A stretch of DNA of 13,726 bases from an uncultured Lewinella sp. (GTDB lineage Bacteria; Bacteroidota; Bacteroidia; Chitinophagales; Saprospiraceae). Made by a program: the position numbers and the translations under genes. Of this stretch, positions 1 to 7,900 are shown piece after piece (position 1 is the first letter of the stretch; each line of letters begins with the position of its first letter). The notes beneath the pieces are model-generated. The model ran no database searches and was not told the origin of the DNA. It worked only from the letters and a program-made list of their open reading frames with translations. The stretch covers positions 1 to 13,726 of the forward strand of contig CALIGP010000299.1 of the NCBI GenBank assembly GCA_938021455.1. The letters are read 5' to 3'.

Positions 1-374
1 GCGGTTACCGTGGCGGCGGCGGCGGCGGTGGTTACCGTGGCGGCGGTGGCGGCGGCGGTTACGACCGTGGCGGCGGTGGCGGCGGCGGCGGTTACGACCG
101 TGGTGGTCGCGGCGGCGGCGGCGGCGGTGGAAGCTATGATCGCGGCGGAAGCGGCAGTGGTGGCGGAAGTCGTTATGACCGTGGTGGTCGCGGCGGTGGA
201 TTCGACCGCAATAGCGGTGGAGACGAAGGCGGCGGCGGAAGCCGTTACGATCGTGGTCGCTACGATCGCAGTGACTCCTCCAGCGATGACATGGAAAGCC
301 GTGGCAACTTCAATGACTACGGACAAAGCCGGCGCCCGCGCATGACGCGCAGCGATGACAACCACCAGGATTAA
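1..374 (+). CDS. Glycine-rich protein, C-terminal part (probable RRM-type RNA-binding protein), 5' partial
   Basis: The frame with codons beginning at position 3 is open from the window edge to TAA at 372-374, giving 123 visible residues. The first half is glycine runs broken by GYR, GYDR and SYDR units; the second half is a polar tail rich in Arg, Asp, Ser and Tyr, ending in DDNHQD. Gly/Arg/Tyr tails of this kind follow a single RNA-recognition motif in many Bacteroidota and cyanobacterial RNA-binding proteins, where they are thought to add nonspecific RNA affinity. The RRM itself would lie upstream of the window, so the family assignment is inference. A GC-rich Ala/Val reading frame at 10-345 covers the same DNA but is a shadow of the GGC/GGT codons. 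The gene ends 26 bases before a strong terminator. Alternatives are another glycine-rich low-complexity protein or a cold-shock-like protein. Confidence 0.7.
   Translation, partial: GYRGGGGGGGYRGGGGGGGYDRGGGGGGGGYDRGGRGGGGGGGSYDRGGSGSGGGSRYDRGGRGGGFDRNSGGDEGGGGSRYDRGRYDRSDSSSDDMESRGNFNDYGQSRRPRMTRSDDNHQD
3..245 (+). repeat. Gly-rich coding tandem repeat (GGC/GGT tracts with GYR/GYDR units)
   Basis: Imperfect repeat units start with GGTTACCGT at 3 and 30 and with GGTTACGACCGT at 57 and 90, each followed by a run of GGC/GGT codons. Unit lengths are 27, 27 and 33 nt and then degenerate further. All length differences are multiples of three, so the frame is kept while the number of glycines varies. 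The tract is a likely site of slippage and of assembly error. Confidence 0.8.
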
Positions 375-400
375 TTCTCCAGATTGTCAACCGACTACCA

Positions 401-440
401 AAAAAGCACCCGTGAGCATCCCGCTCACGGGTGTTTTTTT
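401..440 (+). terminator. Intrinsic (Rho-independent) terminator
   Basis: A perfect 11-bp stem, CACCCGTGAGC (407-417) with GCTCACGGGTG (423-433), closes a 5-nt loop and is followed by seven T residues (434-440). A run of A residues (400-405) precedes the stem, so the hairpin could also stop transcription from the other side. It ends the glycine-rich protein transcript and insulates it from the amylase gene. Confidence 0.93.
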
Positions 441-453
441 GTTGGGTAAATAG

Positions 454-461
454 TAGATTTG
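454..461 (+). promoter_or_regulatory. Candidate -7 box for the amylase gene
   Basis: TAGATTTG matches the Bacteroidota -7 consensus TAnnTTTG and lies 13 bp after the upstream terminator, about 110 bp before the amylase start. No convincing TTTG -33 box sits at the usual spacing of about 19-21 bp; the nearest TTTG (438-441) is too close. One short motif can occur by chance, so this is tentative. Confidence 0.28.
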
Positions 462-569
462 CCTTCCCGAAAATCACACCAGTAAGTACTACCTGTTCTC
501 AACAGCCGTTTTTCGGTCTACGTATATTCGTAAAACACCAAGCGAATTCTACCCTTACTTCTTTCGATC

Positions 570-3500
570 ATGCAAAAGATATTCCTCTTTCTACTATCCC
601 TCTGCTTTGGCCTGGGCCTACAGGCTCAGTTGATCATCACTGACCCCGCCGCCCCTACGGACGATCAGGCTGTAACCATCACCTTTGACGCCACCCAGGG
701 CACCGGCGGGCTGGCCAACTGCAATTGTGACGTCTATCTCCACACTGGCGTCATCACCAACAACAGCTCCAGCGCAAGCGACTGGAAGTACGTACCAACG
801 GAATGGGGCGTAGCCAATTCGGATTGGAAACTCACTCCGGTAGACGGAGAGTCCAATAAATTCACCTATACCTACGGCCCTAGCATTCGGGAGTATTTCA
901 ATGTTCCGGATGGAGAGCAAATCCAGAAAATTGCCTTTGTCTTCCGCAATGCGGACGGAACGATGGAAGGTAAAGCCACCGGCGGAGCGGACATCTTCGT
1001 AGACGTTAGCGCCGGAGGCGGAGCCCTCGGCCTTACCGTTGTAGGTAACCCTGGCCAGGATAGCTGGCCCCTTGGCAAACCCTTATCCGTTCTGGCTGGC
1101 GCTACGGCGGAAGCTAACCTGGAGATCTATGACAACGAAACACTCGTGGCTTCGGCTACCGATGTTGAACTCGCCGCTGACCTAGAACTCACTACTCCCG
1201 GAGAACACGTCATTCGCTTCGTCGCGCGGAGGGGCGCTGAAGAAGTATCCGAAAGCTTCACCTTGGATGCCGAACTGGTTGTTGAGTTCACCTCACCCGT
1301 CAGGGGCTTCGTTTCTGCTTCTGCAGGAGAAAATGTTTTCCTGGTCGGGACTTCTTACCTCGCCAGTGATTTATTCCTTACCGACGGAACAAGCACCTTC
1401 TTTTCCGGTAATGCCACGGACTTCTCCGAAAGTGTAACCCTGCCGGACGCAGGAGTGACTACCTACACTATTAATAGCAGCTATCTTGGAGAGACGGCGG
1501 TGGACCGCGTCACCTTTGTCACCGGTGAGCCCGACATAGCCGAGCCACCAACTGGCCAGCGCTCCGGAGCCGTCGACGGAGACAGCGGAGAAGTTACCCT
1601 ACAACTACGCGCGCCCGGCAAGTCCGACGTCTTCGTAATCGGGAACTTCAACAATTGGAACCCTACGGCAGAAAGTCGAATGAAACGTTCTGCGGATGGT
1701 TCTACTTTCTGGGTTACCCTTTCCGGCCTGGAAGAAGGGGAAGACCTCCTGTATCAATACCTGATCGATGGCGACCTGCGCCAGCCCGACCCCTATAGCA
1801 CGCTCGTGCTGGACCCCAACAACGACCCCTTCATCACCGAGGCCACCTTTGCGGACATACCCGACTACCCTTCCCTTGCTACTACTGGTATCATTAGCTG
1901 GCACCGGCGCTCCGTCGCCCCCTACAACTGGCAAACCGAAGACGCCTACGACCGCCCGGACCCCGAGCGCATGGTCGTCTACGAACTCCTCATCCGTGAC
2001 TTCCTGGAAGATCATAGCTTCAAGTCTCTGACGGATACTCTGGACTACCTCGAGCGCCTCGGCGTCAACGCCATCGAGCTCATGCCCTTAAATGAATTTG
2101 AAGGCAACCTAAGCTGGGGCTACAACCCAAGCTTCCACATGGCCCTGGATAAGTACTACGGCAGCCCGGACGACTTCAAAGCCTTCGTTGATGCCTGTCA
2201 TGCCCGAGGCATGGCCGTTATCCTCGACGTCGTTTACAACCATGCCTTCAGCCAGTCTCCCCTCGCCCAGATGTGGTGGGATCGAAGTAACGCCCGCCCC
2301 AGAGCAGACAACCCCTACCTCAACGTCACTGCCCGCCACCCCTTCAACGTTGGCTATGACTTTAACCACGAAAGTGACCTGACGAAAGAGTACGTGAAAA
2401 CCGGACTCGAATACTGGATCGAAGAGTTTCGGATCGATGGCTTCCGCTTTGACCTCAGTAAGGGTTTTACCCAGGTTTTCTCTGGCAACAACGTTGGCTT
2501 TTGGAACCAGTATGACGCCAGCCGCGTCGCCATCCTTAAAGATTATGCTGACCACCTCTGGAGTGTAGACAATGAAACCTACATGATCATGGAGCACCTG
2601 GCCGAAGTCAGCGAGGAGAATGAACTCGCCGAATATGGTAACGGGATGTACTTCTGGTCCGGTTTCCAGCCCCATGATGCTTACCTGGAAGCCTCCATGG
2701 GCTACGGGGGAAACATCCGAGATGTACTGGCCAGCAATCGAGGGTTCGATAGTCGCCGGCTGGTCGCCTATATGGAAAGCCACGATGAAGAGCGAATGCA
2801 GTTTAAGAACGATCAATTTGGCAACTCGGCCAATGGCTACAACGTTAAAAATCGCCCTACCGGCCTAAGTCGGATTCAGCTGGCTTCTACCTTTTTCTAC
2901 ACCATTCCCGGGCCAAAAATGCTCTGGCAATTTGGTGAACTAGGCTATGACTTCAGCATCAACTACTGCCCTGGCGGAGGCATTGATCCGAACTGCCGGG
3001 TAGACAATAAGCCCATCCGCTGGGATTACCGCAATGACCCGGACCGACAAAAAGTATATAACTGGATCGCCGACCTGAATTATCTGCGCAACAACTACGA
3101 CTTCTTCCACGGTACGATCTCCCGCCAGCAGCTGTCTGGCAATGCAAAGATTGTTCACCTCGAAGGCTCGGACGGCACGGCAGCCATTGTGGGTAATTTT
3201 GACGTTAACCCCTTCCGTACCGCCAGCGTTTTCCCCTTCGCCGGCACCTGGTACGACTACGCTACTGGCGAGTCCATTACCGTTAATGATCCCGACATGG
3301 TGGTTGACCTGGAAGCCGGAGAACACCACGTTTACCTTGACCGTCCAATCGCAAGAGGCGGCGGAGACCTTAGCACATCGACCAACCGCCGAGCTATCGC
3401 CCAGCTTCAGCTGGAAGTGAGCCCCAATCCTACGGAAGGGCGGCTGCGCCTTGACTTCGTACTGAAAGAAGCCGGCTCTATAAGCATTGATCTCGTGGAC

Positions 3501-3656
3501 GCGACCGGGCGGGCGATTCGCTCACTTTACCGCAGCCAACTCTCCTCCGGCCCACAACAACTTTCTCTGAATACGGGAGACATACCGGCAGGGCTTTATT
3601 TCCTCCGGGTTTCAGGAGGTATGGGAACGGCGGTTCGTAGTCTGGTGGTTCGGTAG
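570..3656 (+). CDS. Secreted alpha-amylase family (GH13) glycosidase with T9SS sorting domain
   Basis: This 1028-residue protein is predicted to hydrolyse or rearrange alpha-glucans outside the cell. Residues 1-20 are a signal peptide ending in QAQ. Residues about 21-330 form beta-rich modules I cannot name, with a CNC motif at 51-53. Residues about 335-425 resemble a CBM48/isoamylase-type E-set domain, with a GNFNNWNP signature at 358-365. The GH13 barrel spans about 465-830 with all four conserved regions: DVVYNH (553-558); GFRFD (624-628), with Arg626 and nucleophile Asp628; Glu675 in IMEH as general acid/base; and SHDE (737-740), with His738 and Asp739. A beta domain follows, and about 945-1028 is a type A T9SS sorting domain (SPNPTEG at 951-957, ending in SLVVR), so export through the outer membrane is expected. 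The ATG at 570 places the signal peptide correctly. The exact GH13 subfamily and substrate (starch, glycogen or pullulan) cannot be told from sequence by eye. Confidence 0.95.
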   Translation: MQKIFLFLLSLCFGLGLQAQLIITDPAAPTDDQAVTITFDATQGTGGLANCNCDVYLHTGVITNNSSSASDWKYVPTEWGVANSDWKLTPVDGESNKFTYTYGPSIREYFNVPDGEQIQKIAFVFRNADGTMEGKATGGADIFVDVSAGGGALGLTVVGNPGQDSWPLGKPLSVLAGATAEANLEIYDNETLVASATDVELAADLELTTPGEHVIRFVARRGAEEVSESFTLDAELVVEFTSPVRGFVSASAGENVFLVGTSYLASDLFLTDGTSTFFSGNATDFSESVTLPDAGVTTYTINSSYLGETAVDRVTFVTGEPDIAEPPTGQRSGAVDGDSGEVTLQLRAPGKSDVFVIGNFNNWNPTAESRMKRSADGSTFWVTLSGLEEGEDLLYQYLIDGDLRQPDPYSTLVLDPNNDPFITEATFADIPDYPSLATTGIISWHRRSVAPYNWQTEDAYDRPDPERMVVYELLIRDFLEDHSFKSLTDTLDYLERLGVNAIELMPLNEFEGNLSWGYNPSFHMALDKYYGSPDDFKAFVDACHARGMAVILDVVYNHAFSQSPLAQMWWDRSNARPRADNPYLNVTARHPFNVGYDFNHESDLTKEYVKTGLEYWIEEFRIDGFRFDLSKGFTQVFSGNNVGFWNQYDASRVAILKDYADHLWSVDNETYMIMEHLAEVSEENELAEYGNGMYFWSGFQPHDAYLEASMGYGGNIRDVLASNRGFDSRRLVAYMESHDEERMQFKNDQFGNSANGYNVKNRPTGLSRIQLASTFFYTIPGPKMLWQFGELGYDFSINYCPGGGIDPNCRVDNKPIRWDYRNDPDRQKVYNWIADLNYLRNNYDFFHGTISRQQLSGNAKIVHLEGSDGTAAIVGNFDVNPFRTASVFPFAGTWYDYATGESITVNDPDMVVDLEAGEHHVYLDRPIARGGGDLSTSTNRRAIAQLQLEVSPNPTEGRLRLDFVLKEAGSISIDLVDATGRAIRSLYRSQLSSGPQQLSLNTGDIPAGLYFLRVSGGMGTAVRSLVVR

Positions 3657-3657
3657 G

Positions 3658-3705
3658 TTGGTCTTTTGGGCTTTTGGTTCTTTGGTCTTTTGGTTCTTTG
3701 GGCTA
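3658..3705 (+). repeat. Degenerate octamer tandem repeat directly after the amylase stop
   Basis: Six consecutive 8-nt units start two bases after the TAG stop: TTGGTCTT, TTGGGCTT, TTGGTTCT, TTGGTCTT, TTGGTTCT, TTGGGCTA. All share TTGG at the same phase. A related octamer array lies in inverted orientation at 4301-4340, and the 12-mer GTCTTTTGGTTC occurs in both (3685-3696 plus, 4325-4336 minus). Confidence 0.88.
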
Positions 3706-3710
3706 CCGCA

Positions 3711-3737
3711 CATGGGAGGCATGGGAGGCATGGGAGG
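3711..3737 (+). repeat. Three perfect copies of a 9-nt tandem repeat
   Basis: CATGGGAGG occurs three times without interruption or mismatch (3711, 3720, 3729), followed by CAAAAAAAC. It sits 5 bp after the TTGG octamer array in the same intergenic stretch. No terminator hairpin is seen here. The repeat is short and perfect, so copy number may vary between strains. Confidence 0.9.
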
Positions 3738-3791
3738 CAAAAAAACAAGGCCCTAGTTCTCATGCAGTTACGATCACCTAGCCGTATTTAA

Positions 3792-3805
3792 ACGTTTATA
3801 AACGT
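3792..3805. promoter_or_regulatory. AT-rich palindrome upstream of the four-helix-bundle gene
   Basis: ACGTTTATAAACGT is a perfect 14-bp palindrome, overlapping a second one, AAACGTTT (3790-3797). Two similar strings, CCGTATTTAAACG (3782-3794) and CCGTATAAAAAACG (3812-3825), lie about 30 bp apart around it. It is 72 bp before the next start codon, a plausible operator or promoter position. No known consensus is matched, so function is inferred from position only. Confidence 0.3.
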
Positions 3806-3876
3806 AAGTATCCGTATAAAAAACGACTAGGAGGAAATAAGTAACTCAGCTTTGCGACTCACCAAAATGCAGTTTC

Positions 3877-4266
3877 ATGGCAGATTCAAGATTTAAAAGC
3901 TGGCAAGCCTATGAGCATTCCTTTAAATTGGCAGGGTCCATTTTCAGGATGACTCATGGTTTCCCGAAGGAAGAAATGTACAGCCTTACCGATCAAATTC
4001 GTCGTTCTTCTCGCTCCGTCTGTGCTAATTTAGCGGAGAGCTATGGTAAGCGTACATACCCAAAACATTTTCAATCCAAGCTAACTGATTGCGCCAGCGA
4101 AAATTTCGAGACCCAGGTCTGGCTCGATTTTGCGCTGGACTGTAATTACATCACGACAGATATCCACGGCAAATACATCGACGCTTCAGAACGTGCGGGA
4201 AAACTAATTAGCTATATGCTAGCTCATCCTGAACAGTTTTTAAGCGCAGGTTTTAAGCGTCGTTAG
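3877..4266 (+). CDS. Four-helix-bundle protein (S23 / 23S rRNA intervening-sequence protein family)
   Basis: The 129-residue product matches the four-helix-bundle (S23/IVP) family in length and pattern: an early Trp (W9 in KSWQAYEHSFKLA), a FPKEEMYSLTDQIRRSSRSV block (residues 29-48) and NLAESYGKR (residues 51-59), followed by a third helix ending LDCNYI. The family was first seen inside intervening sequences of 23S rRNA and is related to the Avd accessory proteins of diversity-generating retroelements. It also occurs as orphan chromosomal genes of unknown role in Bacteroidota. No rRNA, reverse transcriptase or variable repeat is near, so this is an orphan copy. The gene stands alone between convergent neighbours, is visibly AT-richer than they are, and is flanked by inverted octamer arrays, which hints at acquisition. 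The ATG at 3877 is chosen because the family normally begins shortly before this Trp; the upstream ATG at 3867 is out of frame. Confidence 0.85.
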   Translation: MADSRFKSWQAYEHSFKLAGSIFRMTHGFPKEEMYSLTDQIRRSSRSVCANLAESYGKRTYPKHFQSKLTDCASENFETQVWLDFALDCNYITTDIHGKYIDASERAGKLISYMLAHPEQFLSAGFKRR

Positions 4267-4300
4267 ACCGCCAGGACTCTATCGCCTCCAAAATGCGGCA

Positions 4301-4340
4301 ACCCCAAAAGACTAACGGACTAACGAACCAAAAGACTAAC
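4301..4340 (-). repeat. Degenerate octamer tandem repeat directly after the lipoprotein stop
   Basis: Read on the minus strand from one base past the TGA stop of the lipoprotein gene, five 8-nt units follow: GTTAGTCT, TTTGGTTC, GTTAGTCC, GTTAGTCT, TTTGGGGT. The period is exactly 8 and the TTTGGTTC unit is shared with the array at 3658-3705, which lies in the opposite orientation. Confidence 0.85.
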
Positions 4341-4341
4341 C

Positions 4342-4779
4342 TCAAAGCTTGTCCCACCGCAACCGCAGCGTCCCGTCCACTTCTGAGATATTGATATTAA
4401 AGTTGTTCTCCGTAAGGCGACTGATGGTCCCTACCCAGCGAAAGGCAAGGAAACCCCGGTTATCAAAGAAGTCGGCATCCAGGGTGAATTCCAGATCGTC
4501 GTCAAGGTCGCGCAGCGCGTCAATGAACCAGGGGCCTGCGAATACTTCTCCGTTTCCGGCGACGTATTCTACGGTTCCATCCGGGAAGAAAGTGATGCGG
4601 TCGTTGCGGAATTCATCGGTGATGTTATTATTGAAGAGGGCACCGTCTTCATCAAAAGCGGCATTATCAATTACCCAGGTGCCCACCAAACGGTCTTCCC
4701 GACGTTCAATTCGGTCGCTTACGGAACAACCACTGGTGATGATAAAGAGGAAAGCTAAAAAGAAGTACAGGTTTTTCAT
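4342..4779 (-). CDS. Small lipocalin-like lipoprotein
   Basis: From the ATG at 4779 the product has 145 residues. It starts with Met-Lys-Asn, a hydrophobic stretch (residues 4-14) and a lipobox-like TSGC with the lipidated cysteine at 18, so it should be a lipoprotein exported by the Sec pathway. The remainder has LVGTW, ITFFPDGTVEYV and a run of short beta-strands ending in TLRLRWDKL, typical of Bacteroidota lipocalin-like domains that bind small hydrophobic ligands or have no known ligand. A start at 4830 would add 17 residues ahead of the signal peptide, so 4779 is preferred. The gene is 215 bp downstream of the AsmA-like gene on the same strand. Co-transcription is possible but the gap is long. 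The ligand is unknown and the lipocalin-like label rests on motif appearance. Confidence 0.82.
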   Translation of the reverse strand: MKNLYFFLAFLFIITSGCSVSDRIERREDRLVGTWVIDNAAFDEDGALFNNNITDEFRNDRITFFPDGTVEYVAGNGEVFAGPWFIDALRDLDDDLEFTLDADFFDNRGFLAFRWVGTISRLTENNFNINISEVDGTLRLRWDKL

Positions 4780-4994
4780 ATCGGGCTTAATTAGTTGAGA
4801 CATATAACTAAGGTCCGAAGGAGAAACCATCGGGTTGCAGCCCGCCAGCTGATTTAAGTTGGTTTTAACCGGAGAAAGAGCACATTAGGGCCATCTTAAG
4901 ATTTTGGCAACACTCGCAGCAGCATATGGGCGAGGGACCGCAGGTGCAAAGGCGGTTCTTAAGGAGCAAAGAGCAACTCTCTACCCTGCTCTTA

Positions 4995-7900
4995 CTACTT
5001 TTCCTTGCTCCTGCGGCCGCGCCGTCTCTCCTGCCGTGCTGCCTTTCGTAACGCTCGCTCCGCTACTTTGATGCTCTTAAGCTCCTCCAGTCGTCCCCGA
5101 TCCCGGAAATACCGTTTACGACCGAGCCGGAACCGAACCTTCAGCTCTCCATTTTCATCGTTCTCAACCACTAGATAGACCTTGCGCCCTGCCTGCGCGT
5201 AGCCCGTAAGCGGAGGAACTTCCGTCAGCACTCCCCGACCAATGTTCCGCAGCGGAATAGAGATCAGTAGGTCTGCTCCGCCAAGGGTGTCGTAGCGCCC
5301 CTCAACGAACAGCTGCAAAGGGGTGGACTGTATCTCCGTTTCCGGCAACCAGACCTGCCCGCTGTCAAAGTTCATATTGACCAACAATGGCGTCATTTTT
5401 ACCCGTTCAAAACGCTTTCTCATCTTTAGCTTGCGCCCTATTTCCTGGAGTATGGGCCAATTACTGATCTCTCCATCGGTTAACCGCAAGTCGATTTCCC
5501 CCACCGTCTGATCCATCAACACCATCTTCTGCCGATCATTCAGCTGCCCCTGAAATTTCCCCTCCGTAAACAACATCCCCCGGAGGACCTTTGGCATTGC
5601 CCCATCAAGCCCCCTAAAGTTATTTGCTTTTTCGCTCAACGCGTTAAGTGCTAAGGAATCTGTTTTCCACTCTACCGCGAAGGGGAAGTTTTTCTCTTTG
5701 TTGTAGTCATAGTTAGCGGAAAGCTGTACCTCACCACCCGCAATGCTGAAACCGGATTTTTCCAGTATCAGGCGGGTAGAATCATCCCGCCGGAAGCCTG
5801 CATAGATGTCTGTGAATTCCGTCCCGTCATTCGCAAAAAAAGTATCCACCTTCAGGCTAATATCCGGGCGAAAGGAAGAGAATATACCCTCTACGGCGAC
5901 CAGTGACTGACGGAGATTGAAGCTGGCCGAATCGGTCTTTGTTTGTACTGTTTCGGCGAGGTCTGGCGGCATGAGGTACTGAAAATCTGACAGCCGAACA
6001 CTTTGCGCCGTTGCGTCCGCTTTCATGCTAAAAGTACGGCCCATGTCAGGATACAGGAAGGCCGTGAGCCGGTCCATTACGCCACTAACATTGACGTTAC
6101 TCCGGGTAAATTCAGAAAACAACTGCAGCTCGAAAGTGGCCTGTTCGTTCTTCGCGTCCACCACAAACTTGCGAATGGGCAAATAGACGGCGGCGGGGCG
6201 GTAGGTAATCCTGCTGCTGTCAATCTGTAGGCGGAGGGAAGAATTTTCAATCAGATCACTCAGCTTTGCCGGAGTGCCCACCATATCCAGGTCAATATGA
6301 AATTTTCCGGCCCCAAAGAAAAAGTCTTCGGCGGCAAAAAGATGATTAATGAAGCTGGGGTCACCGTCCAATTGTAACTGCGATTGAATCCCCTCCGCAC
6401 CTGGTCGGTAATCCAGGGTTCCGGCAAACTGATTCCCCGTCCCTTCCTCGAAGGCCAGTTTACCAAAGTTGTAACCCGCTGCAATACCGAAGGTATCATC
6501 AATCACGCCCTTGTGGTAGAAATCTATGTTTAGGTCAGTGGGCAAGGAGTCCAGCCCTTCCGGCAGGCTAAGTCCGAAATATTCCAGGCTTGGCCGCAGG
6601 CGGTTCAGGTTCAGGTCCTCTGTATTTATTCCAAGCTGAAAAGGCGTTTGTGCAGACTGGCCCAAGCCAAGCCTGGCGGACAGATCAATATCGCTTTCCT
6701 CCCACTCAAAAGTGGTTCTTTCCAGCACCAGGGTATCTCCATCAAAGCGCATCCCTGTTTTGAAGTCCTTAACCGAAAAGACGTCGAAGTAAGCCACCGT
6801 ATCTATCTGCACTTCAATGTGCGGACGGAATGCCCCCTGTAAGCCAAGTAGAGCTTTCTTCATTGATTCTTTACGCTGTTTATCGCTCATCTCTTCCTCC
6901 GAGCTCAAGACACCATCTTCTCCAAAAATATTGAGGAAGTCCGTCCATCCGAGGCGAGGGGAAGTGAGGGTAACGTCGGTCCGGATGTTTTCTGCTGGCC
7001 GGTCCAACAGCAGGGGAAGGAGGTTGTCCAGTTTACCCTCTAACCCAAAGGCGAAGTCTGACTTCCGCGCAATACTCTGCAAAGAAAACCGGATATCTTT
7101 ATCTCGCTTTCCTAGCTCAAGGCTCCGTAAAGGGAAAAGAATTCCTGCTGGCCGATAAAGAACGTCTACGTTGCGAAACGTCAGGTCTCCATCACTCGTC
7201 GTGATTATTTCGTCTACGGAATTCAGGGAGGCATCAACGTAGGTCTTCAGCCTAAAGCGCCCGCCTTTGAAAATAAAATCACGCGTTTTGACGACATCGT
7301 TAATTTCATCAGATGGGCCAAAGGCCTGCACGGGAGCCCGTAAGCGCAGGTCATTCCGGGTACCGCGAAGAACGGCTTGGGGCATTTTCACCAAAAGCTT
7401 GCCCCAATAGCCTTCCGTGCTATCCAGCCTTATCAAAAAGTTCTTCTTACTACCCGCAATTCCCCCTTGCCCAACCGCCAGTCGATTGGTAAAATTGCCG
7501 GAAGTATGCAGCTTACCGAAGAAGTACTTCCCGATGGCAACGTCGTGTCCTGCGATGGAAAAATCAACGCTGATTTCCGGGTCCTTCGGTCTGTCGGGTC
7601 TTTCCCGTACACTAACATCTGCTTGAAAAGGGCCAGATATCCGGTATTTGCCTAACTTTTTTTGCAGCGCCTCGGGTAGCAGCGCGAGTACTTCCTGATA
7701 ATTGATGGCTGCCTTCTTAATCTCAAGGTCTAGCTCTTTACGGCCATTCCGGCCAATCAACAAACCAATATTATAGGGCTCTTCATTGACGAAAAAGTAC
7801 GTTGGGGCAAGTGCCCAGGCGGTGTCTCGCATCGTGAGCCAAGCTTCCCCGCTCAAAGAAGAATTGTCCAGATAATGCCCCTTCAAGGTGTTAAAGGCGA

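Noticed and set aside
10..345. 111-residue Ala/Val-rich ORF on the plus strand
   Set aside because: It is the out-of-phase reading of GGC/GGT glycine codons; the frame starting at 3 gives a sensible Gly/Tyr/Arg protein with a stop just before a terminator.
2109..2816. 235-codon open frame antisense to the amylase
   Set aside because: Same in-register antisense artefact inside the conserved GH13 domain; no recognisable protein features.
3877..4266. Avd accessory gene of a diversity-generating retroelement
   Set aside because: No reverse transcriptase, template repeat or variable repeat is visible nearby, so only the broader four-helix-bundle family is supported.
3658..4340. CRISPR array
   Set aside because: The repeats are 8-9 nt, directly tandem and without spacers; no cas-like gene is present.
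4960..5012. Inverted repeat GGAGCAA/TTGCTCC around the AsmA-like stop as a terminator
   Set aside because: The arms are 7 bp, far apart, one arm lies inside the coding region, and no T-tract follows.
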